DNA from: Gammaproteobacteria bacterium
GTDB lineage: Bacteria; Pseudomonadota; Gammaproteobacteria; Xanthomonadales; Wenzhouxiangellaceae
Assembly: GCA_003565625.1 (NCBI GenBank)
Contig: PXBD01000031.1
Coordinates: 43,029 to 107,028, forward strand
DNA: 64,000 nt
Direction: 5' to 3'
Part shown: positions 45,668 through 54,617 of the stretch, in pieces
Layout: every line of letters starts with the position of its first letter
How positions within the stretch are numbered: the first letter of the stretch is position 1
Notes under the pieces: generated by a model
Seen by the model: only the letters and a program-made list of their open reading frames with translations
Told to the model about the DNA's origin: nothing
Databases searched by the model: none
Program-made: the position numbers and the translations under genes

Positions 45668-46579
45668 TTAGATGGCCTGGGCCGGCTGGACATAGGAAAT
45701 GGGCGCGTTGGCCTGGTCGGCAAAGATCACCTCTTCCCAGGCCGAGGCGTCGGCAAGCAAGGTACACAGCAGGCGGTTATTGAGTTCATGCCCGGACTTG
45801 TAGCCGACGAATTTACCGATCGCGTTGCGGCCGAGCAGGTAGAGATCCCCGATCGCGTCGAGAATCTTGTGCTTGACGAACTCATCTTCGTAGCGCAGCC
45901 CGTTGGGGTTGAGCACGCGATAATCGTCCAGCACCACCGCATTGTCCATGCTGCCGCCCAGAGCCAGGTTGTTGCGGCGCAAAAATTCGATATCGCGCAT
46001 GAATCCGAAAGTACGCGCGCGGGCAATTTCCTTCAGGTACGAAGTGGTCGAAAAATCCAGGTCGGTGCGACAGGAACGACTGCGAATGACCGGGTGGTCA
46101 AAGTCGATGGTGAAATCCACCCGAAAGCCCTCGTGCGGCTCGAACCGGACCCACTTATCACCGTCGCGCACTTCCACAGGCTTGAGGACCCGGATAAAGC
46201 GCTTCGGTGCAGCCTGCTCGACAATACCGGCCGACTGCAGCAGAAAGGCGAAAGGGCCGGAGCTACCGTCCATGATGGGGACCTCGGAGGCACTCAGATC
46301 CACATACAGATTATCAACGCCCAAACCAGCGAGCGCGGACATCAGGTGCTCGATGGTGGCCACGCGCACGCCGTTGGCCACCAGGGTGGTCGAAAGCGAG
46401 GTATCACCAACCCGATTGGGATCGGCCGGAATCTCTGCCACCGGGGTCAGATCGACCCGGCGGAACACGATACCAGTATCGGCCGGGGCCGGACGCAGGG
46501 TCATGACGACTTTCTCGCCGGTATGCAGACCCACACCGGTGGCCCGGATGACGTTTTTCAAAGAGCGCTGGCTGACCAA
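45668..46579 (-). CDS. lpxC: UDP-3-O-acyl-N-acetylglucosamine deacetylase
   Basis: LpxC is the zinc deacetylase that commits to lipid A synthesis. The start is TTG at 46577-46579, giving [21 protein letters not shown], the conserved N-terminus; all upstream in-frame sequence is non-coding. The product has 303 residues, as in E. coli (305). Zinc-site and catalytic motifs are [12 protein letters not shown] near residue 76, EVPIMDGSS near 95, and [15 protein letters not shown] near 235. The final active-site histidine is in [10 protein letters not shown] near 262. It follows ftsZ after 184 bases and has its own extended -10 candidate. Confidence 0.96.
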   Translation of the reverse strand: MVSQRSLKNVIRATGVGLHTGEKVVMTLRPAPADTGIVFRRVDLTPVAEIPADPNRVGDTSLSTTLVANGVRVATIEHLMSALAGLGVDNLYVDLSASEVPIMDGSSGPFAFLLQSAGIVEQAAPKRFIRVLKPVEVRDGDKWVRFEPHEGFRVDFTIDFDHPVIRSRSCRTDLDFSTTSYLKEIARARTFGFMRDIEFLRRNNLALGGSMDNAVVLDDYRVLNPNGLRYEDEFVKHKILDAIGDLYLLGRNAIGKFVGYKSGHELNNRLLCTLLADASAWEEVIFADQANAPISYVQPAQAI

Positions 46580-46621
46580 GGGGTACCCACCTTGCAAACA
46601 AGAGATATCAAGCAGGCGCTG

Positions 46622-46630
46622 ATGGTAGCA
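46622..46630 (-). promoter_or_regulatory. Candidate extended -10 promoter of lpxC
   Basis: On the minus strand the ftsZ-lpxC gap contains TGCTACCAT, an extended -10 element about 43 bases before the TTG start. The region upstream is a T-rich stretch (GCTTTTTTGCG) and has no clear -35. Confidence 0.3.
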
Positions 46631-46710
46631 CAGCCAATCGTCGCAAAAAAGCAATAATTCATCATTTCTGCAACACTCGTTGCTGAAAAACAACACCTGG
46701 CTGCGGATTC

Positions 46711-46738
46711 GTGCCGCGGCTGCCGCGATGCAGCACGC
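46711..46738. terminator. Possible hairpin downstream of ftsZ
   Basis: CGTGC (46711-46715) pairs with GCACG (46734-46738), with an inner GCGG/CCGC helix. It starts 26 bases after the ftsZ stop on the minus strand. No T-run follows directly, so termination is uncertain; it could be an mRNA end-protecting structure. Confidence 0.25.
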
Positions 46739-46763
46739 CGAGCGCGAATACCAGCAGCCTGCC

Positions 46764-47933
46764 TCAGTCGGCCTGATTGCGCAAAAAAGCCGGAATATCC
46801 AGGTAATCGAACTCCTTTTGCTCACCGAACAGCCGCCCTGACTCACCACGACCGGCCGGCTCGGAGCGCTCTTTGTGCGTACCTGCCTCGTCATGGTCAA
46901 CGGCCCGAAACGCCGGCTGGCTATCAGTGCCGGTACGAACCACGCGCATCGGCTTTTCCTTCGGCTTCGGGCGCACTTCGCCCAGCCCGGTGGCCACTAC
47001 GGTCACCCGGATCTCGTCGCTCATATCGGGATCGATGACGGTACCGATAACCACGGTGGCATCTTCGCTGGCCAGATCGGCAATGGTCGTGCCCACTTCC
47101 TCGAACTCTTTCATGGTCAGGGTCATGCCTGCAGTCACGTTGACCAGGATGCCGCAGGCGCCGTTGAGGTTGACGTCTTCCAGCAGCGGCGACCCGATCG
47201 CCGACTGGGCGGCCATCAGGGCGCGATCCTCGCCCGAAGCGCTGCCGGCCCCCATCATGGCCATGCCCATCTCGCTCATGACGGTTCGTACATCGGCGAA
47301 GTCGACGTTGATCAGCCCGGGACGGGTGATCAATTCGGCGATACCCTGGACTGCGCCCGACAGCACCTGGTTGGCTGCCTTGAAGGCGTTGAGCAGTGAA
47401 ATCTCCTCGCCGAGCACGCTGAGCAGCTTGGCATTGGGAATGGTGATCAACGAGTCCACGTGGTGGCCAAGCTCATCGATCCCCTGCTGGGCGACCGCCA
47501 TGCGGCGCTGACCCTCGAACGGGAACGGCCGGGTCACTACCGCGACGGTCAGAATCCCCATCTCCTTGGCCGTCTGGGCAATCACCGGAGCGGCACCGGT
47601 GCCGGTACCGCCGCCCATGCCGGCGGTAATGAAGACCATATCGCAGCCGGACAGCATTTCGCTGATTCGGTCACGGTCTTCCAGCGCGGCCTGGCGGCCG
47701 ACTTCCGGGTTGGCTCCAGCCCCCAGGCCCTTGGTCACGCTCGACCCAATCTGCAGGGTGGTCTTGCCGGCAAAATTCCGCAGGGCCTGAGAATCGGTAT
47801 TGACGCAGATGAAATCCACGCCTTCGATTTCGGCGTCGACCATCTGGTTGACGGCATTCCCGCCGCCACCGCCGATTCCCACCACCTTGATGGTGGCGCC
47901 CGGGCTGTAATTTTCGATCAGTTCAAATGGCAT
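46764..47933 (-). CDS. ftsZ: Cell division protein FtsZ
   Basis: FtsZ is the tubulin-like GTPase that forms the division ring. The ATG at 47931-47933 ([20 protein letters not shown]) has AAGGAG 8 bases upstream; a GTG three codons earlier would destroy that spacing. The product has 389 residues. [12 protein letters not shown] is near residue 20, the tubulin signature [13 protein letters not shown] near 105, and [11 protein letters not shown] near 207. The C-terminal peptide [15 protein letters not shown], which binds FtsA and ZipA, is intact. A 145-base gap with an inverted repeat separates it from ftsA, so it may have its own expression control. Confidence 0.98.
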   Translation of the reverse strand: MPFELIENYSPGATIKVVGIGGGGGNAVNQMVDAEIEGVDFICVNTDSQALRNFAGKTTLQIGSSVTKGLGAGANPEVGRQAALEDRDRISEMLSGCDMVFITAGMGGGTGTGAAPVIAQTAKEMGILTVAVVTRPFPFEGQRRMAVAQQGIDELGHHVDSLITIPNAKLLSVLGEEISLLNAFKAANQVLSGAVQGIAELITRPGLINVDFADVRTVMSEMGMAMMGAGSASGEDRALMAAQSAIGSPLLEDVNLNGACGILVNVTAGMTLTMKEFEEVGTTIADLASEDATVVIGTVIDPDMSDEIRVTVVATGLGEVRPKPKEKPMRVVRTGTDSQPAFRAVDHDEAGTHKERSEPAGRGESGRLFGEQKEFDYLDIPAFLRNQAD

Positions 47934-48005
47934 ATCGTGCACTCCTTAACGCTCGCAATCAATCAACAATCAACGGTTTTTCCAGGGTGGATCGGGGCGT
48001 TGACC

Positions 48006-48040
48006 CGCGCCAGGCATCTCTTGGCGGATGCTCTGGCGCG
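48006..48040. other. Inverted repeat between ftsA and ftsZ
   Basis: CGCGCCAG (48006-48013) and CTGGCGCG (48033-48040) are perfect inverted copies. GCA (48014-48016) can pair with TGC (48029-48031) inside, with one bulged T. The loop is 12 bases. No T-run follows, so a processing, stability or protein-binding role is more likely than termination. It lies in the longest non-coding gap of the division cluster. Confidence 0.5.
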
Positions 48041-48078
48041 GCGCCCTGAAACCACTCCGAACGAACTTCTGAAATCAT

Positions 48079-49308
48079 CTAGAACTCTCCCTGGAACCAG
48101 CTCTTGACCCGGCTCCAGATCCCTTCCCGTCCCCGGCGGATCAGGCTTGGACCTGATCCGCCCGCGCGGCTGCCGTACAGCAACAAGCCCACGCCGGTGG
48201 AATGAATTTCGTTGTGCACCACATCGGACAGGCCAACCACCCCATGCGGGCAGCCCAGCCGCACCGGCATGTGCAAGATTTCCTCGGCCAGCTCGACCAC
48301 GCCTTCCATTTTCGAGCCTCCCCCGGTCAGCACCAGGCCGGCCGGAATCATCGAGTCAAAACCGGACTGACGAAGCTGGGCGTGGACGTGGTTGAACAAT
48401 TCGCGGTAGCGCGCCTCGACCACCTGGGCCAGGGTCTGGCGCTCAAGCCGGCGCGGCGGCCGGTCGCCCACGCTGGGCACCTGGATGGTTTCATCACTGC
48501 CCGCCATCTGCTCCAGTGCGCAGGCATACTTGACCTTGATTTCTTCTGCATGCACGGTTGGCGTGCGCAGAGCTACGGCAATGTCGTTGGTCACCAGTTC
48601 GCCGGCAATCGGAATACACAGGGTGTGACGGATGGCGCCATCGGTGAACACGGCCACATCGGTCGTGCCGGCGCCAATATCAACCAGAGCGATACCCAGG
48701 TCTTTCTCGTCATCGCTGAGCACGGCATAACTCGACGCCAGCTGCTGCAAGATCAGATCATCGACCTGCAGACCGCAGCGGGCCACGCACTTGCTTACAT
48801 TCTGGATGGCGCTGACGGCGGCAAATACCAGATGGACCCGCGCCTCCAGGCGCACGCCTGACATCCCGACCGGCTGACGAATGCCGTCGGTGGAATCGAT
48901 GACATATTCCTGCGGCAGCACGTGCACGATCTGCTGATCGGCAGGTACCGCGACCGCTCGCGCCGACTCCAAAACCCGCTCCAGATCACCTTCCGTAACC
49001 TCCTTGTCGCGGATAGCCACCGCACCGTGCGAATTGAGCGACCGCACGTGCGAACCGGCAATCCCGGCAAAAACCGCCTGGATTTCGCAGTCAGCCATCA
49101 GTTCGGCTTCCTCGACCGCGCGCTGGATCGACTGCTCCGTGGACTCGATATCGACTACCACCCCGCGCTTGAGTCCGCGCGAGGGGTGCGAGCCCAACCC
49201 GATCACCTCGACCTGGCCGTCCGGCTGGATCTCGCCAACGATGGCAACAATCTTGCTGGTGCCGATATCCAGCCCGACCACCAGTGACTTTTCCGCCCGC
49301 TTAGCCAT
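48079..49308 (-). CDS. ftsA: Cell division protein FtsA
   Basis: FtsA is the actin-like protein that tethers FtsZ to the membrane. The 409-residue protein has the phosphate-1 motif VVGLDIGTSKIVAIVGE near residue 10, the 1C domain with AGIAGSHVRSLNSHGAV, and phosphate-2 VDIGAGTTDVAVF near 208. The adenosine motif GLVLTGGGSKMEGVVELAE is near 330, and the C-terminal amphipathic helix WSRVKSWFQGEF ends the protein. It overlaps the ftsQ stop by 8 bases. Confidence 0.97.
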   Translation of the reverse strand: MAKRAEKSLVVGLDIGTSKIVAIVGEIQPDGQVEVIGLGSHPSRGLKRGVVVDIESTEQSIQRAVEEAELMADCEIQAVFAGIAGSHVRSLNSHGAVAIRDKEVTEGDLERVLESARAVAVPADQQIVHVLPQEYVIDSTDGIRQPVGMSGVRLEARVHLVFAAVSAIQNVSKCVARCGLQVDDLILQQLASSYAVLSDDEKDLGIALVDIGAGTTDVAVFTDGAIRHTLCIPIAGELVTNDIAVALRTPTVHAEEIKVKYACALEQMAGSDETIQVPSVGDRPPRRLERQTLAQVVEARYRELFNHVHAQLRQSGFDSMIPAGLVLTGGGSKMEGVVELAEEILHMPVRLGCPHGVVGLSDVVHNEIHSTGVGLLLYGSRAGGSGPSLIRRGREGIWSRVKSWFQGEF

Positions 49309-50050
49309 GATCGGCCCCCTCGGCCCCGGCCTGCTCGGCCCAGCGCACCGCGACCCCGTTGGTGTAGCGCAAGTCCACCCGGCTCAACGGCCGCCCCCGG
49401 GCCTGCAGTTCGTCATGGACGCGGATGTAGCGAGCCAGGCGTTCATCCATGTGATCGCGCCCGAGGGCCAGCTCCAGACCGCTGTCGAGATGCATTGTCC
49501 AGGCGCCGCGCTCGTCGAGAGCAAGCCGGGCAATATCCTGCCCGATGCCGGCCAGTTCACGGCGCATCCTCAGCCACCGCTCCAGCATCTCGTCCCGGCG
49601 CGCTTCCGGCCCAGCAAGCCGCGCCAGCCCCTGCATGCTGGCGCTACCGCTGACCGCAAAGACTTCGCCGCGATCGCTAAGCAGATAGTCTTCATTCCAG
49701 CGCGCAATCGGACGATGCTCGACCACGCGCACGCTCAGAGCATCCGGCCACTGGCGACCAACCGCCGCCTCGGCCACCCAGGGCAGGGCCTCGACCGCGC
49801 GTCGAACCTCATCGAGATTGACCGCAAAAAAACCGCTGGAGGCCGGGCCGATGGCAGCCGAGCGAACCTGGCTGGCGCTGGTTCGCTGCAGCGTGCCTTC
49901 CACGTCGAGCCAGCGCACCGGCCAGCGCTCCGCACCGACCAGCCCGCTTCGCAGCCAGATGCTGCCAACCAGCACCGCGGCCAGCACGAGCAAGGCCAGC
50001 AGCGCCGGGGCCCCGATCAATCGATCCGGCATGTATTCAGTATCTGCCAT
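49301..50050 (-). CDS. ftsQ: Cell division protein FtsQ
   Basis: FtsQ is a bitopic divisome protein joining with FtsB and FtsL. The 249-residue protein has one membrane helix near residues 15-33 (PALLALLVLAAVLVGSIWL). A POTRA domain follows (VRWLDVEGTLQRTSASQVR; FAVNLDEVRRAVEALPWVAEA), then the beta domain with VVEHRPIARWNE and LSDRGEVFAV. Started at ATG 50050 it overlaps ddlB by 34 bases; an ATG at 50032 (MPDRLIG) would reduce that to 16. It ends 8 bases into ftsA. Confidence 0.94.
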   Translation of the reverse strand: MADTEYMPDRLIGAPALLALLVLAAVLVGSIWLRSGLVGAERWPVRWLDVEGTLQRTSASQVRSAAIGPASSGFFAVNLDEVRRAVEALPWVAEAAVGRQWPDALSVRVVEHRPIARWNEDYLLSDRGEVFAVSGSASMQGLARLAGPEARRDEMLERWLRMRRELAGIGQDIARLALDERGAWTMHLDSGLELALGRDHMDERLARYIRVHDELQARGRPLSRVDLRYTNGVAVRWAEQAGAEGADHG

Positions 50051-50943
50051 ACCAGTTCCTCAAATTCAATTCCGGCCGCCCGGGCGGCCATTGGCATCAG
50101 CGATTTCTCGGTCATCCCCGGCGTTGTGTTGACTTCCAGCAGCCAGGGCCGCTGCCGTGCATCGAGCAGGAAATCGACCCGGCCCCAGCCGCTGGTGCCG
50201 ACGACCTCGAACGCCTCAAGACACATCCGGGCCAGATCCGCCTCCCGCTCTGCCGAGAGCTCGCACGGGCAGCAATAGACGGTATCGCCGGACTCATACT
50301 TGGCCTGGTAGTCGTAGAACTCACGCCCCGGCTTGAGCTCGATCAAGGGCAACACCCGCCCGGCCAGCACCGCGGCGGTAAACTCGCGCCCCACAATCAG
50401 CTGTTCGATCAGGGCCCGGCGATCGTGCGCCAATGCCCGCTCCACGGCCGGCTCGAGCTGGTCTGGCGTACTCACCCTGCTCATGCCGATACTCGAGCCC
50501 TCGCGCGCCGGTTTGACGAAAAGCGGCAGCCCCAGGTTGGCGATGACGTCCTCGGTCGACTGGCTATGCTCGACCACCCGCCAGCCGGGGGTCGGCAGGC
50601 CGCAGGCAGACCACACTCGCTTGGTCTGTTCCTTGTCCATGGTCAGCGCCGAACCCAGCACGCCGGAACCGGTTACCGGCACCCCGTACAGGCGCAGCGC
50701 GCCCTGCAGTGCGCCATCCTCACCGCCGCGGCCGTGGAGCAGGTTGAACACCCGGTCGAAGTGACCGGCAGCGACCTGTTCGAGCAGGCGACGCGGCCCA
50801 TCGACCACGCTGAACTCCACGCCCAGGCTTTCCAGTGCGGCGGCCACCGCGCGACCACCGCGCAGCGAGATCTCGCGCTCGGCGCTGTCGCCTCCGATCA
50901 CCAGCGCGACATGGCCCATTTGATGAGCTGCCCGGGGCGTCAT
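50017..50943 (-). CDS. ddlB: D-alanine--D-alanine ligase
   Basis: Ddl makes the D-Ala-D-Ala dipeptide for peptidoglycan. The 308-residue ATP-grasp protein has VALVIGGDSAEREISLRGG near residue 12, FNLLHGRGGEDGALQGAL near 67 and the ATP lid PAREGSSIGMSRV near 145. The metal and catalytic residues are in RVDFLLDARQRPWLLEVNTTPGMT near 255-278. It overlaps murC by 4 bases (ATGA) and ftsQ by 34. murB is not between murC and ddlB, as in enteric bacteria. Confidence 0.96.
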   Translation of the reverse strand: MTPRAAHQMGHVALVIGGDSAEREISLRGGRAVAAALESLGVEFSVVDGPRRLLEQVAAGHFDRVFNLLHGRGGEDGALQGALRLYGVPVTGSGVLGSALTMDKEQTKRVWSACGLPTPGWRVVEHSQSTEDVIANLGLPLFVKPAREGSSIGMSRVSTPDQLEPAVERALAHDRRALIEQLIVGREFTAAVLAGRVLPLIELKPGREFYDYQAKYESGDTVYCCPCELSAEREADLARMCLEAFEVVGTSGWGRVDFLLDARQRPWLLEVNTTPGMTEKSLMPMAARAAGIEFEELVWQILNTCRID

Positions 50944-52370
50944 GCCTCACCCTCCAGCGCGCGTTCGCGCAGGCTCTGTCCAAGACGCCCGACATCACCA
51001 GCCCCCATCACCAGCAGCAAATCACCGTCATGGAGCACAGACTCCAGCAGCGTCGGCACCTGGTCGACCGTCGCCGCGCGGTGAATCTGCATTTCACTGC
51101 GCTGGACGACGGCACGCGCCAGCGCGTCAGAATCGATACCAGCCAGCGGCTCTTCTCCGGCCGGATAAATGTCCGCCAGAACGAGCTCGTCCACCGAACC
51201 CAGAACCCGGGCAAAGGCGTCGAACTGATCGCGCGTTCGGGTATAGCGATGCGGCTGAAACACCAGCACCAGGCGCCGCTCGGGCCAGCCGGAGCGGGCC
51301 GCGCGCAAGACCGCATCCAGTTCGGTGGGATGATGGCCGTAGTCCTCGAAAGCCAGCACCCGCCGGCCCCCGAAATCCAGCTCACCGAGGGCGGCGAAGC
51401 GCCGGCCGATCCCGCTGAAGGCGGCCAGACCCGCCACGATATCGTCCGCCTTGATCCCCAGCTCCCAAGCCACCGCCGCAGCGCCGAGCGCGTTCTGAAC
51501 ATTGTGCCGACCGGGCTGGGCCAGGCAAACCTGCAGCCCCTCATCGTGGTCGGGCAGCCAAAGCACAAAGTGCATGTTGCGGCCTTGCTGGACGAGCTCG
51601 GTGGCGCGCACATCGGCGGCCTCGTCAAATCCGTACGTCACCACGTTGCGCCCCACTTCGGGCACCAGCTGGGCAACATGCGGGTCGTCGATGCACAGCA
51701 CCGCCACACCAAAAAACGGCAGATGGTGAACAAACTCCAGGAAAGCCTGCTGGAGGCGATCGAAGCTGCCCTGGTAGGCATCGAGATGATCACGGTCGAT
51801 ATTGGTCACCACCGAAATCACCGGCTGCAGCTGGAGGAAGGAGGCATCACTCTCATCGGCTTCGGCAACCAGGTAGCGGCCATCACCGAGGCGGGCGTTG
51901 GAGCCGAACGCGTTGACCAGGCCACCGATAATGAAGGTCGGGTCCAGTCCGGCCTGGGCCAGAACGCCGGCCAGCAGAGAAGTGGTGGTGGTTTTGCCGT
52001 GGGTGCCGGCGACGGCTATCCCCTGGCGGAACCGCATCAACTCGGCCAGCATCTCAGCGCGCGCCACCACCGGGATGCGGCGCGCGCGCGCCGCCTGCAC
52101 TTCCACGTTGTCTTCGGCCACCGCGCCGGAGACCACCACGACGTCGGCCGCGCCGAGGTGTTCGGCTGCATGTCCGACATGGACGCTGGCGCCCAGCCGG
52201 CGCAGGCGCGCCACCGAATCCGACGCGGCCAGATCCGAGCCGCTGACGGCAAAGCCCAGGTTGACGAGCACTTCGGCAATGCCGCTCATGCCGGCCCCGC
52301 CAATACCGACAAAGTGGATCTGGCGGACGCGGTGCATCAGGCTTGGCGCCGGTCGCTGGCTGCGCGTCAT
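50940..52370 (-). CDS. murC: UDP-N-acetylmuramate--L-alanine ligase
   Basis: MurC adds L-alanine to UDP-MurNAc. The 476-residue protein has the N-terminal dinucleotide-like motif IHFVGIGGAGMSGIAEVL, the P-loop VAGTHGKTTTTSLLAG near residue 121, EADESDASFLQL near 170, and the Mur-ligase HPTELDAVL region with DYGHHPTE near 340. PHRYTRTRDQF near 372 is also typical. It overlaps murG and ddlB by 4 bases each, so the block is tightly coupled. Confidence 0.97.
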   Translation of the reverse strand: MTRSQRPAPSLMHRVRQIHFVGIGGAGMSGIAEVLVNLGFAVSGSDLAASDSVARLRRLGASVHVGHAAEHLGAADVVVVSGAVAEDNVEVQAARARRIPVVARAEMLAELMRFRQGIAVAGTHGKTTTTSLLAGVLAQAGLDPTFIIGGLVNAFGSNARLGDGRYLVAEADESDASFLQLQPVISVVTNIDRDHLDAYQGSFDRLQQAFLEFVHHLPFFGVAVLCIDDPHVAQLVPEVGRNVVTYGFDEAADVRATELVQQGRNMHFVLWLPDHDEGLQVCLAQPGRHNVQNALGAAAVAWELGIKADDIVAGLAAFSGIGRRFAALGELDFGGRRVLAFEDYGHHPTELDAVLRAARSGWPERRLVLVFQPHRYTRTRDQFDAFARVLGSVDELVLADIYPAGEEPLAGIDSDALARAVVQRSEMQIHRAATVDQVPTLLESVLHDGDLLLVMGAGDVGRLGQSLRERALEGEA

Positions 52371-53428
52371 GACGCCACCTCCAGGCAGCCTGTGACTACC
52401 GTTGCCACTGCCTCTGTCCGGGCCAGCCGGCGCGCGGCCTCGCCCATGACCACGAGCTGTGCCCGATCCAGCCCGGCCAGACGCTCGGCCAGACGCTCGG
52501 CAGACAGTTCGCTTTCCGGCATCAGCCAGGCCGCACCGGCGTCACTGAGAAAGCGGGCATTGGCGGTCTGGTGATCGTCGACAGCATGCGGAAACGGGAC
52601 CAGCACGCTGGCCACTCCGGCAGCGGCGAGCTCGGCCACGGTCAGGGCACCGGACCGGCAGATGGCCAGGTCGGCCTGCGACCAGGCCGCGGCCATGTCG
52701 TTGATGAACTCGATGACCTCGCCGGCAACGCCGGCCTCTTGATAAGCCAACCGGGTCTGTTCAAGCTGCCGGCCGGCCTGGTGAATCACCTCGGGGCGCT
52801 GTCCCTCGGGCATGCGCGCCAGCGCCTGCGGAACGATTTGCCCCAACGCGGCCGACCCTTGGCTGCCGCCCACGACCAGCACGCGCAGTCGACCGGAACG
52901 CGGGCGGGCGCGCTCCGCCGGTGGAGCCAGGCCCAGGATTTCAGCCCGCACCGGATTGCCGCTGTGGATGGAACCCTTGAGCACCCCGGGAAATCCGCTG
53001 AACACCCTTCCGGCCAGGGGCCGCAGCAGACGGTTGGTCCAGCCGGCGATGGCGTTTTGCTCATGAATGACCAGCGGAATCCCCAGCAGCCGAGCCGCCA
53101 GGCCGCCAGGCCCGGCCACGTATCCACCCATGCTCAACACCACTTGCGGCCGCTGACGGCGGAAGATGGTCAGGGCCTGGCGCATGGCTGTCAGCACCCG
53201 CCACGGTGCCATCAGCCAGCCCAGGGCACCTCGTCCGCGCAGACCGGCAATGCCGATCGCGTCCAGTTCCAGCCCGGCGGCCGGTACCAGGCGGTTTTCC
53301 AGACCACCCGGTGTGCCCAGCCAGCGCACCTGCGCACCCCGCGCAGCCAGGGCCCGGGCCACGGCCAGACCCGGAAAGATATGACCGCCCGTGCCCGCAG
53401 CCATGATCGTGACCCGGAGCGCGGTCAT
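52367..53428 (-). CDS. murG: UDP-GlcNAc:lipid I N-acetylglucosaminyltransferase
   Basis: MurG converts lipid I to lipid II at the inner face of the membrane. The ATG at 53426-53428 gives 353 residues; a much longer frame upstream is the ftsW shadow. The first glycine loop is MAAGTGGHIFPGLAVA near residue 9, SMGGYVAGPGGLAA lies near 95, HEQNAIAG near 122, and VVGGSQGSAALG near 185. The UDP-GlcNAc site GALTVAELAAAGVASVLVPFPHA is near 262, and DDHQTANA follows. It overlaps ftsW by 4 bases. Confidence 0.97.
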   Translation of the reverse strand: MTALRVTIMAAGTGGHIFPGLAVARALAARGAQVRWLGTPGGLENRLVPAAGLELDAIGIAGLRGRGALGWLMAPWRVLTAMRQALTIFRRQRPQVVLSMGGYVAGPGGLAARLLGIPLVIHEQNAIAGWTNRLLRPLAGRVFSGFPGVLKGSIHSGNPVRAEILGLAPPAERARPRSGRLRVLVVGGSQGSAALGQIVPQALARMPEGQRPEVIHQAGRQLEQTRLAYQEAGVAGEVIEFINDMAAAWSQADLAICRSGALTVAELAAAGVASVLVPFPHAVDDHQTANARFLSDAGAAWLMPESELSAERLAERLAGLDRAQLVVMGEAARRLARTEAVATVVTGCLEVAS

Positions 53429-54612
53429 GACGCGAACCGCTCCCGCCGGCGCGGTCGCGCCAGCTGTGCCTGGGCCAGTTCCCACTGGATTCGAACCACC
53501 AGCGCAATGGCCAGGATGGTCATGATCAGGCTGGAACCGCCGGCGGAAATCAGCGGCAGGGTCAGACCCTTGGTCGGCAGCAGACCGAGGTTGACGCCAA
53601 TGCTGACCAGCGCCTGCAGCCCGATCCACAGCGCAACACCCCAGCAAATAAAAGCCTGAAAGGGTTTTTCCATCGCCTGGGCGCGCAGGCCGATCTGCAG
53701 CATGCGACCGATCAGAACCCCAAACAGGACCAGCACCGCGACAATGCCGATCAGCCCGAATTCCTCGGCCAGAACAGCAAAAATGAAATCGGTATGGGCC
53801 TCGGGCAAATAAAACAACTTCTGAACGCTTGCGCCCAGGCCGACCCCGCTGATCTGGCCGCGGCCAACCGCAATCAGCGCCTGGGTCAACTGGAAGCCGG
53901 CATTGAACGGATCTGCCCAGGGATCGACAAAAGTCATCACCCGCTGCAGCCGGTAGGGCTCGAGGGCAGCGACGGTGATCAACGGCACGCTGGTCAGGCC
54001 CAGCACAAACAGATGGCGCCAGGCCGCTCCGGCCAGCCACACCATGCCGCCCACGATCGCCAGGATGACCACCGCCGAGCCCATGTCGGGCTGTTTGAGC
54101 AAAATTACCCCCAGCAGTCCGGCGGCCAGCAGCGGCTTGAGCGTGTCGGCAAATCCACGCCGGTCCAGTTCCGGCCGCCGCGCGAGGTAGCAGGCGACGT
54201 ACAGGATGATCACCAGCTTGGCGGCCTCCACGACCTGGAAGCGAACAATGCCGAGATTGATCCAGCGGGTTGAGCCGTTGACCTCGTGCCCCAGCCCCGG
54301 AATGAAGGGCAACAGCAACAGGATGATCGCTGCGGCCAGACCGTACGGCGCCATGGCGCCGATCTGGCGCGTCCCCAGCACTCTCAGGCTCAGCGCCAGA
54401 ACCAGGCCGAGGGCGATGTACATCAGATGGCGAATCACGAAATGCCAGGGTCCGACGGCATAGGTTTCGGCGACCGCAACCGAACTCGAAGCCACCATGA
54501 CCACACCCACGGCCAGCAGGCCAATGGCCGGCACCAGCAGGATCGGGTCGAGCCCCACCTGACGCGAGGCGTCTTTCCAGCGCTGTGCTTGTTTTCGTGC
54601 GCCCACGGTCAT
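53425..54612 (-). CDS. ftsW: Peptidoglycan glycosyltransferase FtsW
   Basis: FtsW is the SEDS-family septal glycosyltransferase working with FtsI. The ATG at 54610-54612 gives 395 residues with about ten membrane helices. Motifs include GHEVNGSTRWINLGIVRFQ near residue 112, KLVIILYVACYLARR and LKQPDMGSAVVIL near 180. VDPWADPFNAGFQLTQALIAVGRG near 240 contains the catalytic-site region, and PEAHTDFIFAVLAEEFGLIG lies near 280. It begins 5 bases after the mraY stop; no murD lies between them, unlike in E. coli. Confidence 0.95.
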   Translation of the reverse strand: MTVGARKQAQRWKDASRQVGLDPILLVPAIGLLAVGVVMVASSSVAVAETYAVGPWHFVIRHLMYIALGLVLALSLRVLGTRQIGAMAPYGLAAAIILLLLPFIPGLGHEVNGSTRWINLGIVRFQVVEAAKLVIILYVACYLARRPELDRRGFADTLKPLLAAGLLGVILLKQPDMGSAVVILAIVGGMVWLAGAAWRHLFVLGLTSVPLITVAALEPYRLQRVMTFVDPWADPFNAGFQLTQALIAVGRGQISGVGLGASVQKLFYLPEAHTDFIFAVLAEEFGLIGIVAVLVLFGVLIGRMLQIGLRAQAMEKPFQAFICWGVALWIGLQALVSIGVNLGLLPTKGLTLPLISAGGSSLIMTILAIALVVRIQWELAQAQLARPRRRERFAS

Positions 54613-54617
54613 CCTCG

